Shown: one piece after another, positions 17,166-24,357 of the stretch
Numbering within the stretch: the stretch's first letter is position 1
Layout of the letters: every line of letters begins with the position of its first letter
Source: Marinihelvus sp942491555
Lineage (GTDB): Bacteria; Pseudomonadota; Gammaproteobacteria; Xanthomonadales; SZUA-36
Length of the DNA: 64,000 nt
Reading direction: 5' to 3'
NCBI GenBank assembly: GCA_942491555.1
Contig: CALOBN010000005.1
Coordinates: 620,001 to 684,000 of the forward strand
The notes under the pieces: generated by a model
Told to the model about the DNA's origin: nothing
The model's input: only the letters and a program-made list of their open reading frames with translations
The model's database searches: none
Made by a program: the position numbers and the translations under genes

Positions 17166-17519
17166 ATGAGTGAACGGCGTTCGATGCAGTTGGGGGACTG
17201 GCTTAATGCGGCTGTAAGTCTTGTCATTGGCGCTTTACTGGGGTCAGCGGCTTACGGCCTGGTGCAACTGGTCGCCAGCGGCGCCTGGCTGATGGCAGCG
17301 ATCCTGGTCCTGCTTGGCATTACGCTGTTTTTGATTATGGTCGTTATGGACAAGGTATCGGACCGCCTGTTCCCGAGCTGGATAGGGACTGTGGGCAAGC
17401 CGCAGAAACAGTTGTTAAAACCCCTTGCGCGGGTTCTTAGTCTGCCAGTTGGTTTCCTTATTGGTATGGTTCTCGCAGTCCTGAGCGTCGACCGTATGCT
17501 ACTCGGTCTCCTTCCCTGA
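17166..17519 (+). CDS. Small membrane protein, unknown function
   Basis: A protein of 117 residues. ATG 17166 has GGGAGG five bases upstream; a GTG codon immediately before is less likely. Three hydrophobic segments are visible at about residues 14-36, 39-62 and 91-114 (last: LPVGFLIGMVLAVLSV), with a short basic loop (KPQKQLLKP) before the last. I do not recognise the family. The gene stands between comM, which points away from it, and a degenerate duplicate of the comM 5' end, so it may have arrived with the rearrangement that produced that duplicate. A perfect palindrome lies in its upstream region. Confidence 0.7.
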   Translation: MSERRSMQLGDWLNAAVSLVIGALLGSAAYGLVQLVASGAWLMAAILVLLGITLFLIMVVMDKVSDRLFPSWIGTVGKPQKQLLKPLARVLSLPVGFLIGMVLAVLSVDRMLLGLLP

Positions 17520-17536
17520 GCTGGTGCTGGCCACTT

Positions 17537-17622
17537 GCCGGAACAGGCGCGCGTGTAGATCTGAGCGAGTGCTACCGATGACTCCTGGTTGAACTGACTA
17601 ATGGAAGCATCCCGCATCCGGG
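17537..17622 (-). pseudogene. Degenerate duplicate of the comM 5' end and leader
   Basis: Read on the minus strand, this segment encodes VALAQIYTRACSG, against MGLAQIYTRACSG at the ComM N-terminus. The similarity continues upstream of the start codon: AATGGAAGCATCCCGCATCC here corresponds to GAGGGGAAGCATCCCATGCC upstream of comM (around 16936-16955). After the 13th codon the coding similarity stops. It is a truncated remnant and the expected product is not functional. Confidence 0.75.
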
Positions 17623-17791
17623 AAGGAGCGGGCCAGCGCTGCTTCCCCAAATTTTTAGGCTTAATTAACCCCCTGACTGAACCTTCGGCAATCCGCCTGC
17701 CGGGCGCATCGCAAGACACTCAACAGGTCATCATTCAAAGAATAGGCGGTCCACGAGCTGATACTCGGTCTTCTCAGAACCGAGCTTTGAG

Positions 17792-18832
17792 TTACCCACG
17801 CATGCTTGGCGCTTTCGCCCGCCAGCTGGCCGGCGTTGTCGAGCTCCAGCGGCGGAAAGCCCGGGTTAATGCGCTCGAATTAGAATAGCCAAGGACAGAT
17901 GCGATATCGATAATTTCCATGTCGGAGTCTTCGAGTAGCTGTCGGCAAATCTCAAAGCTGACTTCATCTGAAAGCTTGCGGAAGGTGGTGCCCCGGGCGC
18001 TTAAATGTCGATTCAGCGTTCTTCTGTGCATCGAAAGGAGTTCGGCCACCTGGTCTGCGGAGCCATGGCCGGTCACCAGCATCGTGCGCAGGAGTGCTTT
18101 AACCTGCTGTACGAAGCCGTCGGATAACTGTATTTCGAGCCTGTCGATCTCCTTGCGCAGCACAGCGAGCAATTCAGCACTGGAGTCGGATGTACGGCGC
18201 TCCAACCATTCCGGTGAAAAAAGCAGTGCGTACTGTTCGGTATTAAACCGCACTGGGGCCTGAAAAAATGCTCGAAATGGTTCTGGGTCTCGCGGTTGGC
18301 GGTGGGCAAACCGGGCTTCAATGGGCTTGAAATCGTTTCCGCACAAATCACGAAGGATATTATGCGCGACAGCCACTGCGCCCGCACCCACCTGGTCGTT
18401 TCCCCGGGCTCCCCGCTGGTAGATCCTATACTCAAGTTCAACCGCTTCCGAGCTGCTGATCAATGTGGTGGTTGCGCCCCTTACGTGAAGATGCATGTAA
18501 CGCATCAGGCTGCTTAGCGCCGCTCCCACGTCAGGCGAGTACTTTGCAAGTAGACCAACCAATCCGAATGAATCCAGGCCTGACTTCTGCCCGACGAGCA
18601 GTCCAAAGTGCGGGCATCCCGCCCGCTTCATGCAGTGCTCCATCATGTGACCGCGCATGGAAAAGGTCATGCGGTTATTCGGATCATCGAAAAGATCAAG
18701 ATCCAGGCCGATCTCTGCCAGCACCTCGGACGGGTCCAAACCCAGGTCCGCGAGAACTTCAGGAACCCCCATCGTAGCGCCGATTCGGAGCGTCGGGGGG
18801 GTGTTGTTCTGCCTTGGGTCGGGCTGCGTCAT
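17792..18832 (-). CDS. AraC-family transcriptional regulator (arabinose-binding-like N-domain)
   Basis: A protein of 346 residues from ATG 18832; the 14 upstream codons start with TTG and are probably untranslated. The N-terminal part (MRGHMMEHCMKRAGCPHFGLLVG, given here only in outline around residues 60-90) matches the arabinose-binding-like domain of OruR/ArgR-type AraC proteins. The C-terminus carries the paired helix-turn-helix: ADQVAELLSMHRRTLNRHL and IIDIASVLGYSNSSALTRAF. It is divergent from the rhodanese/DszB-like pair and most likely controls it. Its own promoter overlaps two direct repeats spaced by two helical turns, the expected geometry for AraC-family binding. Confidence 0.92.
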   Translation of the reverse strand: MTQPDPRQNNTPPTLRIGATMGVPEVLADLGLDPSEVLAEIGLDLDLFDDPNNRMTFSMRGHMMEHCMKRAGCPHFGLLVGQKSGLDSFGLVGLLAKYSPDVGAALSSLMRYMHLHVRGATTTLISSSEAVELEYRIYQRGARGNDQVGAGAVAVAHNILRDLCGNDFKPIEARFAHRQPRDPEPFRAFFQAPVRFNTEQYALLFSPEWLERRTSDSSAELLAVLRKEIDRLEIQLSDGFVQQVKALLRTMLVTGHGSADQVAELLSMHRRTLNRHLSARGTTFRKLSDEVSFEICRQLLEDSDMEIIDIASVLGYSNSSALTRAFRRWSSTTPASWRAKAPSMRG

Positions 18833-18888
18833 CGGCTCACGGTGCCTTATTGCCGTTCGTTTGATTTGAATCAATTACCAACTGGGTT

Positions 18889-18920
18889 GCTGTCTCGAAA
18901 AGTATATTCGCTGTCCCGAA
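18889..18920. promoter_or_regulatory. Paired direct repeats, likely AraC-type operator
   Basis: GCTGTCTCGAA (18889-18899) and GCTGTCCCGAA (18910-18920) differ at one base and are 21 bp apart start to start, two DNA turns, as expected for an AraC-family dimer. Repeat 2 lies in the spacer of the regulator's promoter and repeat 1 covers its likely start site. Confidence 0.6.
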
Positions 18921-18928
18921 TTGTGCAA
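18901..18928 (-). promoter_or_regulatory. Sigma-70 promoter of the AraC-family regulator
   Basis: On the minus strand, TTGCAC (18928-18923) is followed after 16 bp by TATACT (18906-18901). Transcription would start near 18893, about 60 nt before the ATG at 18832. The paired direct repeats overlap this promoter, which suggests autorepression. Confidence 0.6.
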
Positions 18929-19048
18929 CAGCACGTTTGACTTAGCTGCAATATGAGTAAGCGGGGGTTTGGTAGCCGGCTCCGGGTAGCAGCAGGCGAT
19001 CACGGCGTTGCATGTTATTTCCGGAGTCGCGTGAAACGAGAGAAATTA

Positions 19049-19666
19049 ATGAATCTGTCAGAAAATCGAAGCAGCATCTCATCACTATTGATCTGTTTTG
19101 CTGCTTTGTCGTCTCTGTGCCTCGCGCCCTGTGTGGTGGCACAACAGACCGACAAGGAGCTTCCCAAGATGAAACAAACCACGCTTGGCCTGAATTTAAC
19201 AGCGCGGGAGGCCTACTGGAAGTGGCGGTCAGACCCGAAAGACATCATGGTGCTCGACGTACGCACCACCGAAGAATATCTCTACGTGGGGCATGCATCG
19301 ATGGCCTGGAATATTCCGCTCGCTTCGCAAACCTACGACTGGGATTCTGAAAAGCAGTATTTTGAATTTGAGCCAAACCCTGCATTTGTTGCCCAGGTGC
19401 AGGAAATCGCCGAAACATCCGACACGATCCTCGTCATGTGCCGCTCCGGTGGGCGCAGCGCCATGGCCGTAAATCAACTTGCAGAGGCCGGATTCACCCA
19501 GGTGTATCAGATTGTGGATGGCTTCGAAGGGGATCCAGTGAAAGATTCAGAGAGTGTCTATGACGGCCAGCGAATGCGAAATGGCTGGAAGGTCTCGGGC
19601 AATCCCTGGACGTACAAACCTGAGCCTGAACTGATGCGCTTCGCCAGAAGACAAACAAAGGAGTAA
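19049..19666 (+). CDS. Exported rhodanese paired with DszB-like protein
   Basis: A protein of 205 residues from ATG 19049; the frame is open 32 codons further upstream, but that part does not resemble a signal peptide. The N-terminus (ISSLLICFAALSSLCLAPCV, cleavage near VVAQQ) directs export. A single rhodanese domain follows, with VLDVRTTEEYLYVGHASMAW and active-site Cys131 in CRSGGRS. The C-terminal tail (NGWKVSGNPWTYKPEPELMR) is longer than in simple rhodaneses. The stop codon is 5 bp before the DszB-like gene, so the two form an operon. Because both products are exported, sulfur transfer linked to the DszB-like protein's substrate in the periplasm is a reasonable inference. Confidence 0.88.
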   Translation: MNLSENRSSISSLLICFAALSSLCLAPCVVAQQTDKELPKMKQTTLGLNLTAREAYWKWRSDPKDIMVLDVRTTEEYLYVGHASMAWNIPLASQTYDWDSEKQYFEFEPNPAFVAQVQEIAETSDTILVMCRSGGRSAMAVNQLAEAGFTQVYQIVDGFEGDPVKDSESVYDGQRMRNGWKVSGNPWTYKPEPELMRFARRQTKE

Positions 19667-19671
19667 GCAAC

Positions 19672-20973
19672 ATGACGACTGACAATGCAGATAAAGGAAA
19701 CGGATTTACCCGCAGAGAGGCGGTGACCACGATCGGCGGTGTCGCTGCAGGAGCTGCAGCATTTGCTTCTGCCGGCATTATCGGGACTGCACAAGCAGCG
19801 GAGGAAAGCAGCAGGGCCGTCAAGAAAGAAGTCGACGGCAAGATGACCAGCACCATCAGTCTCGACTGGAACGAGGTGTATTACACCAACTGCCCGCTGA
19901 TTTCAGCCAGCAATGTCGATCAGGAGCTGGGCTGGACCGCCGAAGAGTACGGAAAAATCGGTGTCGACTTCGCCTATTTTCGCTCCCGTCCGGAGACCGA
20001 TTGGTACCCGCACTACATCCACAACCAGGAAAACCTGATTCGCTTCGGCGGCTTGTTCCCGCCCATCCACGTGCATGCGGACTACCGCAGGACCCGGATG
20101 CTGGGTCTGACGCATGTTCCTTTCGAGGGTGGCTGCATGATGGTGCGTGCGAAAGACAATATCTACCGGATGAGCGACCTGAAAGGCAAAAAAATCGGCA
20201 TAACGAAGAGCCTGAACACACTCAAAAACGACTGGTGGCGCATCCAGGAACACCAGGGCATCTTGCTGATGCTGCAGATGAACGGGATGACGGAAAAGGA
20301 CGTCAAGCTGGTCGACTTCCCTTATCCGGACGACTGGTACGACGATCCAGCCATGCTCAAGCCCATGATCAACCCGAGCTTCTGGCAGTTGAATCGTGAC
20401 CATAAGAACGACTTGGCATTTCGTCCGCTGGAAACAGCCTTGCTCGAAGGGAAGGTCGATGCGATCTACTCGCAAAGCAAAGTCTTCCAGCACATCCAGG
20501 AAGCCACCGGCGATATGGCAGCGATCGAAGATTTGTCCAGGCGTCCGGACTGGCGGCTGCAGGTAGCCAATATCCCCGCGATCATTACGTGCACGGACGT
20601 GATGGCCAATGAGCATCCGGAGCTGGCCGTGGCGTTCATGAAGGGCATGATCCGGGTCGGGCGCTGGTCCAATGAGTACAAGCGTGCGGCGGCGGCGATC
20701 CTTAACAAACAGACCTACTACCTCGATGTTGAGGATACCTATGAGGGTATTAAGCATGTCGACATGGTGCCCAATCTGTCGCCTCAGAATCTCGCTCGTG
20801 TAGAGATCGGCAAGGACTTCATGCTCAAGCACGGTTACATCAAGAACGATTTTGATGTTGAATCGTGGGCCGCGCCGGAGTTCCTGGCACAGGCGGGCAA
20901 AGAACTGCTCGAAGACGAGATCGAGAAAACAAAAATGGAGAAGATTCCGACCATGCAGGGGCGGGTCGGGTGA
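19672..20973 (+). CDS. Tat-exported DszB-like desulfinase or substrate-binding protein
   Basis: A protein of 433 residues. A twin-arginine signal (FTRREAVTT, Arg14-Arg15, then a hydrophobic stretch ending near AQA at 40-42) predicts export of a folded protein. The body has the periplasmic-binding-protein type 2 fold (NMT1/SsuA-like) and would be auto-annotated as an ABC substrate-binding protein. However, it resembles DszB, the 2'-hydroxybiphenyl-2-sulfinate desulfinase. NCPLISAS aligns with the DszB active-site segment NCPVPNA, placing Cys74 at the catalytic cysteine. His114 and Arg124 (in RFGG) have the same 10-residue spacing as DszB His60 and Arg70, and ESWAAPEFL near the C-terminus also matches. 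No ABC permease or ATPase is nearby. DszB recall is from memory. Enzyme versus binding role is open. Confidence 0.75.
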   Translation: MTTDNADKGNGFTRREAVTTIGGVAAGAAAFASAGIIGTAQAAEESSRAVKKEVDGKMTSTISLDWNEVYYTNCPLISASNVDQELGWTAEEYGKIGVDFAYFRSRPETDWYPHYIHNQENLIRFGGLFPPIHVHADYRRTRMLGLTHVPFEGGCMMVRAKDNIYRMSDLKGKKIGITKSLNTLKNDWWRIQEHQGILLMLQMNGMTEKDVKLVDFPYPDDWYDDPAMLKPMINPSFWQLNRDHKNDLAFRPLETALLEGKVDAIYSQSKVFQHIQEATGDMAAIEDLSRRPDWRLQVANIPAIITCTDVMANEHPELAVAFMKGMIRVGRWSNEYKRAAAAILNKQTYYLDVEDTYEGIKHVDMVPNLSPQNLARVEIGKDFMLKHGYIKNDFDVESWAAPEFLAQAGKELLEDEIEKTKMEKIPTMQGRVG

Positions 20974-21022
20974 TTGAGCGATCAGCCGTGGCGGGCGCGG
21001 CGGACGGCTGGAAGCCTCCGCC

Positions 21023-21163
21023 ATGGCGCAAGAAGAGCCGGTACCTGGTCAGGTTCCCGCCGAGGATGCGCCGAGACGCACCCGGCTCTCCGGCGATTGG
21101 GGCGACGCACGGCCGCTGCTGACGGAACACGGGCTGACTTGGTCGGCTTACAATCCATTCTGA
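21023..21163 (+). pseudogene. Remnant of an OprB-type porin gene (N-terminal end only)
   Basis: This frame encodes 46 codons ending TRLSGDWGDARPLLTEHGLT and a few residues more before TGA at 21161. The GDWGxxRxxLxExG pattern is the start of mature carbohydrate-selective OprB porins, which are normally over 400 residues. No porin sequence follows; the acid phosphatase gene begins 26 bp later. It is read as a deletion remnant directly downstream of the DszB-like gene, suggesting the cluster once included an outer-membrane channel. Confidence 0.6.
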
Positions 21164-21189
21164 AGCTCAACTCATTGGAGTTCGAAACA

Positions 21190-22068
21190 ATGCCACAACC
21201 CGGGCTCAAAAGAAGGCACGCTCCAGCACTTGCGATGCTGTTGTCTGGTTTGCTGCTTGCCGGGTGCGCCTCAACCGGCAGTCCAGTCGCGACCTCTGCA
21301 GACGCGCATGACAACCTGGATGCAGTCACCTGGCAACAGACGGCGGGTGAGTATGCCGCTGTCACTGCAGGTCTGTACGCGGGTGCGACCGCTACGCTCG
21401 AAACCATCGGGGACAATGCCGGCGCTCCTGCGCGCGGTCGGGCCATCGTGATGGACGTCGACGAGACGGTGCTCGACAACGTGCCTTACCAGGCTCAACT
21501 GGTGCTCGATGACGACAACTACGGCAGCGAGACCTGGGATCGCTGGATTGAGCAGCGCGCGGCCCAGGCGACACCGGGTGCGGTCGCTTTTATACAGGCA
21601 GCGCAGTCGTCAGGGTTCCACGTGGTTTTTATCACGAATCGAACCTGCCGGGCGCGGGATAGCCTCGGCGATCCGTGCCCGCAGCACTCGGATACGCTGG
21701 CGAACTTGCAGAAGGTTGGCATTGATACGGGCCCGACCACGCTGATGCTGCGCGGCGAACGCCCCCCCGGGCGTTGCCGCCAATGGCTGTCTGATGATGA
21801 GCGTGAGCAGGGCACCTGGTCTTCCGACAAAACCTCGCGGCGTGATTGCATTGCGATGGACTACGACATCGTGATGTTGTTCGGCGACCAGCTGAGCGAT
21901 TTCCCTCTGGTGCCGCATGCCGACGGTGCCGGGACCGGTCGCGATGCTGCCATGCAGCAGGGCGCACAGTGGGGCAGGCACTGGTTCATGCTGCCAAACC
22001 CAACTTACGGTGATTGGAAGCCACGCAGCCCACAGGAAAAGCGTTCTCTGATCCGGGGCACTGACTGA
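21190..22068 (+). CDS. Lipoprotein e(P4)-type HAD acid phosphatase
   Basis: A protein of 292 residues from ATG 21190, with GGAG 10 bp upstream; the frame is open further back but includes the porin remnant region. A lipoprotein signal (LLSGLLLAGC, lipidated Cys26) predicts anchoring in the outer or inner membrane. The class C acid phosphatase domain has the DDDD-type HAD motif VMDVDETVLDN (Asp89, Asp91), the second motif in VVFITNRTC, and the late acidic motif in LFGDQLSDF. Homologues such as Haemophilus e(P4) hydrolyse nucleotide monophosphates outside the cytoplasm. The decayed genes on both sides make a link to the DszB cluster uncertain. Confidence 0.9.
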   Translation: MPQPGLKRRHAPALAMLLSGLLLAGCASTGSPVATSADAHDNLDAVTWQQTAGEYAAVTAGLYAGATATLETIGDNAGAPARGRAIVMDVDETVLDNVPYQAQLVLDDDNYGSETWDRWIEQRAAQATPGAVAFIQAAQSSGFHVVFITNRTCRARDSLGDPCPQHSDTLANLQKVGIDTGPTTLMLRGERPPGRCRQWLSDDEREQGTWSSDKTSRRDCIAMDYDIVMLFGDQLSDFPLVPHADGAGTGRDAAMQQGAQWGRHWFMLPNPTYGDWKPRSPQEKRSLIRGTD

Positions 22069-22076
22069 TTTCAGTG

Positions 22077-22684
22077 ATGAGTCGCATGTACAGATTCTGG
22101 ACGAGCACTTTGGTCGTTGCGATGGTTCTTCTATTCGCACCAACAGCTTTTGCGCAAACCCTGTTTGCTGAAGGCTTTGAGTCCACTGGCCTGCCGCTTA
22201 TTCCGGCGCCATCGAAACCAACTTCCGCAAGGCAGAGCGCCCGACCTCTCGGCAGCACGGCTGCCGGCCAGGGCTTTTACGAATACTAGCCGCCGGGCTA
22301 CAGCAATGACCAGCAGTATCCGTTACTGATCTTTGTGCATGGACTGGGCGAGAACGGTAATGGGAACAGCGAGCTCTCCCGGGTGTTACACAACGGGCCG
22401 CCCAGGCTTATCAACCGCGATAACTGGAACGCCAGCCTGCCTTTTATTGTGCTTTCGCCGCAGCACAGCGGTGGTGGGTGCACGTCCAGCAATGAGATTA
22501 ACGCCATGATCGATTTTGCGTTGGGACAATACGCGGTCAACGTCGACAGGGTCTATCTGACCGGTTTGAGTTGCGGCGCTAATGGTAGTTGGAACCATGC
22601 CGGTAATTTTATCAATTCGCAGGTTGCCGCCATGGTGCCCATCGCCGGTAAGACGTTTCTGCCTGTCCCCCAGGGTAATGATGA
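22077..22684 (+). pseudogene. Broken secreted esterase/alpha-beta hydrolase gene
   Basis: The reading frame from ATG 22077 gives a signal peptide (TLVVAMVLLFAPTAFAQ) and continues to GFYEY, then hits TAG at 22287-22289. The same frame resumes immediately with PPGYSNDQQYPLLIFVHGLG, and later LTGLSCGANGSWNHAG, where GLSCG aligns with the nucleophile elbow (GxSxG) of feruloyl esterase/PHB-depolymerase-type hydrolases. The elbow's second Gly-x-Ser-x-Gly position reads Cys-Gly after Ser, which still fits. The gene also lacks its C-terminal part: similarity ends near 22684, where it runs into the antiparallel ubiK gene. One amber codon plus 3' truncation make it a pseudogene. Confidence 0.8.
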
Positions 22685-22690
22685 GTGCCC

Positions 22691-22930
22691 TCAGGCTTGC
22701 TCCAGCCTGGACAGCCGGTCTTCCAGTCGCTGCAGTTTCTCCTGGGCGCGTTCAAGGGCGGCTTTTTGGATTTCATAGTCTTCGCGCGTGACCACATCCA
22801 TCGAGGACAGGGTCTTGTGCAGAACCGCACGAAACTGAACTTCTGCATCTTCGCGCATTTGCTGGGCACCCGCCGGCAGGGCGCCGGCCAGGCGCTTGGC
22901 GAGATCGTCAATTTTACTCAGGTCGATCAT
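22691..22930 (-). CDS. ubiK: Ubiquinone biosynthesis accessory factor UbiK (YqiC/BMFP)
   Basis: A small trimeric coiled-coil protein that assists the ubiquinone biosynthesis complex at the membrane with UbiJ, 79 residues here. It begins MIDLSKIDDLAKRLAGALP and ends in a C-terminal coiled coil (REDYEIQKAALERAQEKLQR), as in E. coli YqiC. The frame is open far upstream, but ATG 22930 has AAGGAAAC at good spacing and matches the family start. It is divergent from glnK, sharing an 87-bp intergenic region. Its stop codon abuts the truncated esterase pseudogene on the other strand. Confidence 0.9.
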   Translation of the reverse strand: MIDLSKIDDLAKRLAGALPAGAQQMREDAEVQFRAVLHKTLSSMDVVTREDYEIQKAALERAQEKLQRLEDRLSRLEQA

Positions 22931-22958
22931 TGGATTGTTTCCTTTGTCCGGGGCAGGC

Positions 22959-22987
22959 TTGCCCCCTGGCGAACAGCACAATATAGT
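22959..22987 (+). promoter_or_regulatory. Sigma-70 promoter of glnK
   Basis: TTGCCC (22959-22964), a 17-bp spacer and TATAGT (22982-22987) predict a start near 22994, about 24 nt before the GTG start codon. No sigma-54 -24/-12 element was seen, although that is common for glnK genes. Confidence 0.55.
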
Positions 22988-23017
22988 CGCTGCAAGATAT
23001 CGTTTGAGACTGCCACC

Positions 23018-23356
23018 GTGAAAATGATAACCGCGATCATCAAGCCATTTAAACTGGATGACGTCCGCGATGCGCTGGGCGAAATCGGCATAACCGGTAT
23101 GACCGTCACCGAGGTGCGCGGTTTTGGCCGGCAGAAAGGCCACACGGAACTCTACCGTGGTGCTGAATACGTGGTGGACTTCCTGCCCAAACTCAAGCTT
23201 GAGGTGGCGGTGGCCGATGAGCGCGCCGAAGAGGTCGTGGAGACGATCACCGAGTCGGCCATGTCCGGACGCATTGGCGATGGCAAGATTTTTGTTTTCA
23301 ACCTGGAACAGGCCGTGCGTATTCGTACCGGCGAAGAGGGTGAGCAGGCGCTTTAA
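23018..23356 (+). CDS. glnK: Nitrogen regulatory protein P-II
   Basis: A cytoplasmic trimeric sensor of 2-oxoglutarate, ATP/ADP and nitrogen status. From GTG 23018 the product is exactly 112 residues, the family length, beginning MKMITAIIKPFKLDDVRDAL. The T-loop RQKGHTELYRGAEYVVDFLP contains Tyr51, the uridylylation site for GlnD. TESAMSGRIGDGKIFV and the C-terminal RIRTGEEGEQAL match the nucleotide-binding signatures. GlnK and GlnB cannot be told apart securely from sequence alone; there is no adjacent amtB, so the symbol is tentative. It has its own apparent sigma-70 promoter. Confidence 0.9.
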   Translation: MKMITAIIKPFKLDDVRDALGEIGITGMTVTEVRGFGRQKGHTELYRGAEYVVDFLPKLKLEVAVADERAEEVVETITESAMSGRIGDGKIFVFNLEQAVRIRTGEEGEQAL

Positions 23357-23469
23357 GCTGCCGCGCGCTCTATCTGGCCTGCGCGCGTGGCGCGATCACG
23401 CACCCCGCGTCGTTTCAGGCATCTCACATTTCGTGATTACCACGAAGCTCATGAACAGGAAATCTGACA

Positions 23470-24339
23470 GTGAATGATCTCGCAACCGGCGTCATCGGAC
23501 TCGGTGCCATGGGCGCGCCCATGGCCAGGCACCTGGCGTCAGCCGGGCTGCTGACCGGCGTCTGGAACCGCACCACTGAAAAAGCCGGGGCGCTTGCCCG
23601 GGAGCTCAATGTTACCGTGGCGGCAGATCCCGCCGCACTCGCCGCGCAGAGCAAGGTGCTGCTCACCTGCGTATCTGCCGACGGCGACCTGCAAGCTGTC
23701 ATTGCCGCAGCACTGCCGGGCCTGCGTGCCGGCTCGGTGGTGGTGGATACCTCCACGGTCAGCCCGACCACCACCCGGGCGCTGGCCGCGCAGCTGGCCA
23801 GGGCCGGCGTGGCGCTGGTGGATGCCCCGGTCTCCGGGGGGGTCGAGGGTGCGCGCAAGGGCACGCTGTCGGTCATGGCCGGTGGCGATTCCGCCGATAT
23901 TGAGCGAATTCGACCAGTCCTGGAGGCTATTTCCGCCCGCGTCACCCACATGGGCCCGACCGGTTCAGGACAGGCCACCAAGGCGGTAAACCAGGTGATG
24001 GTTGCCGGTATTAATGAGGCCGTCTGCGAGGCGCTGGCATTTTCAGAGAAACTAAATCTGCCTTCGGAGCGTCTAATAGAAGTACTTTCCGCCGGAGCAG
24101 CGGGTAACTGGTTCCTTGATCACCGGGGCCGGACCATGCTGGCGGATAACTTTGAACCCGGTTTCAAGTGTGGTCTTTTGCTCAAGGATTTGCGGATTTG
24201 TGACAGCTTGGCACGGGAGTTGGATATGTCTTTACCAGTAACGGCATCCGCGCTCGAGGATTACCGGGTGATCGTAGAAGAGGGGGGCTTTGATGACGAC
24301 ACATCGGCTCTTATCAGGCGCAAGCGCGCAGCGGACTAA
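23470..24339 (+). CDS. NAD(P)-binding beta-hydroxyacid dehydrogenase
   Basis: A 289-residue oxidoreductase of the 3-hydroxyisobutyrate dehydrogenase family, which includes tartronate semialdehyde reductase and glyoxylate/succinic semialdehyde reductases. The Rossmann motif is GVIGLGAMGAPMARHL, which is also the family signature. DAPVSGGVEGARKGTL is the substrate-binding segment, and Lys171 in TKAVNQ is the catalytic lysine. The start codon is GTG 23470. The exact substrate cannot be read from the sequence, and the neighbours give no pathway. The TolB/TPR gene follows after 18 bp, so the two may be co-transcribed. Confidence 0.88.
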   Translation: MNDLATGVIGLGAMGAPMARHLASAGLLTGVWNRTTEKAGALARELNVTVAADPAALAAQSKVLLTCVSADGDLQAVIAAALPGLRAGSVVVDTSTVSPTTTRALAAQLARAGVALVDAPVSGGVEGARKGTLSVMAGGDSADIERIRPVLEAISARVTHMGPTGSGQATKAVNQVMVAGINEAVCEALAFSEKLNLPSERLIEVLSAGAAGNWFLDHRGRTMLADNFEPGFKCGLLLKDLRICDSLARELDMSLPVTASALEDYRVIVEEGGFDDDTSALIRRKRAAD

Positions 24340-24357
24340 AGGAGGGCTGAATTCAGC

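Noticed and set aside
22287..22289. In-frame TAG in the esterase gene as programmed recoding
   Set aside because: No flanking recoding signal was seen and the gene also lacks its 3' end, so ordinary gene decay explains it better.
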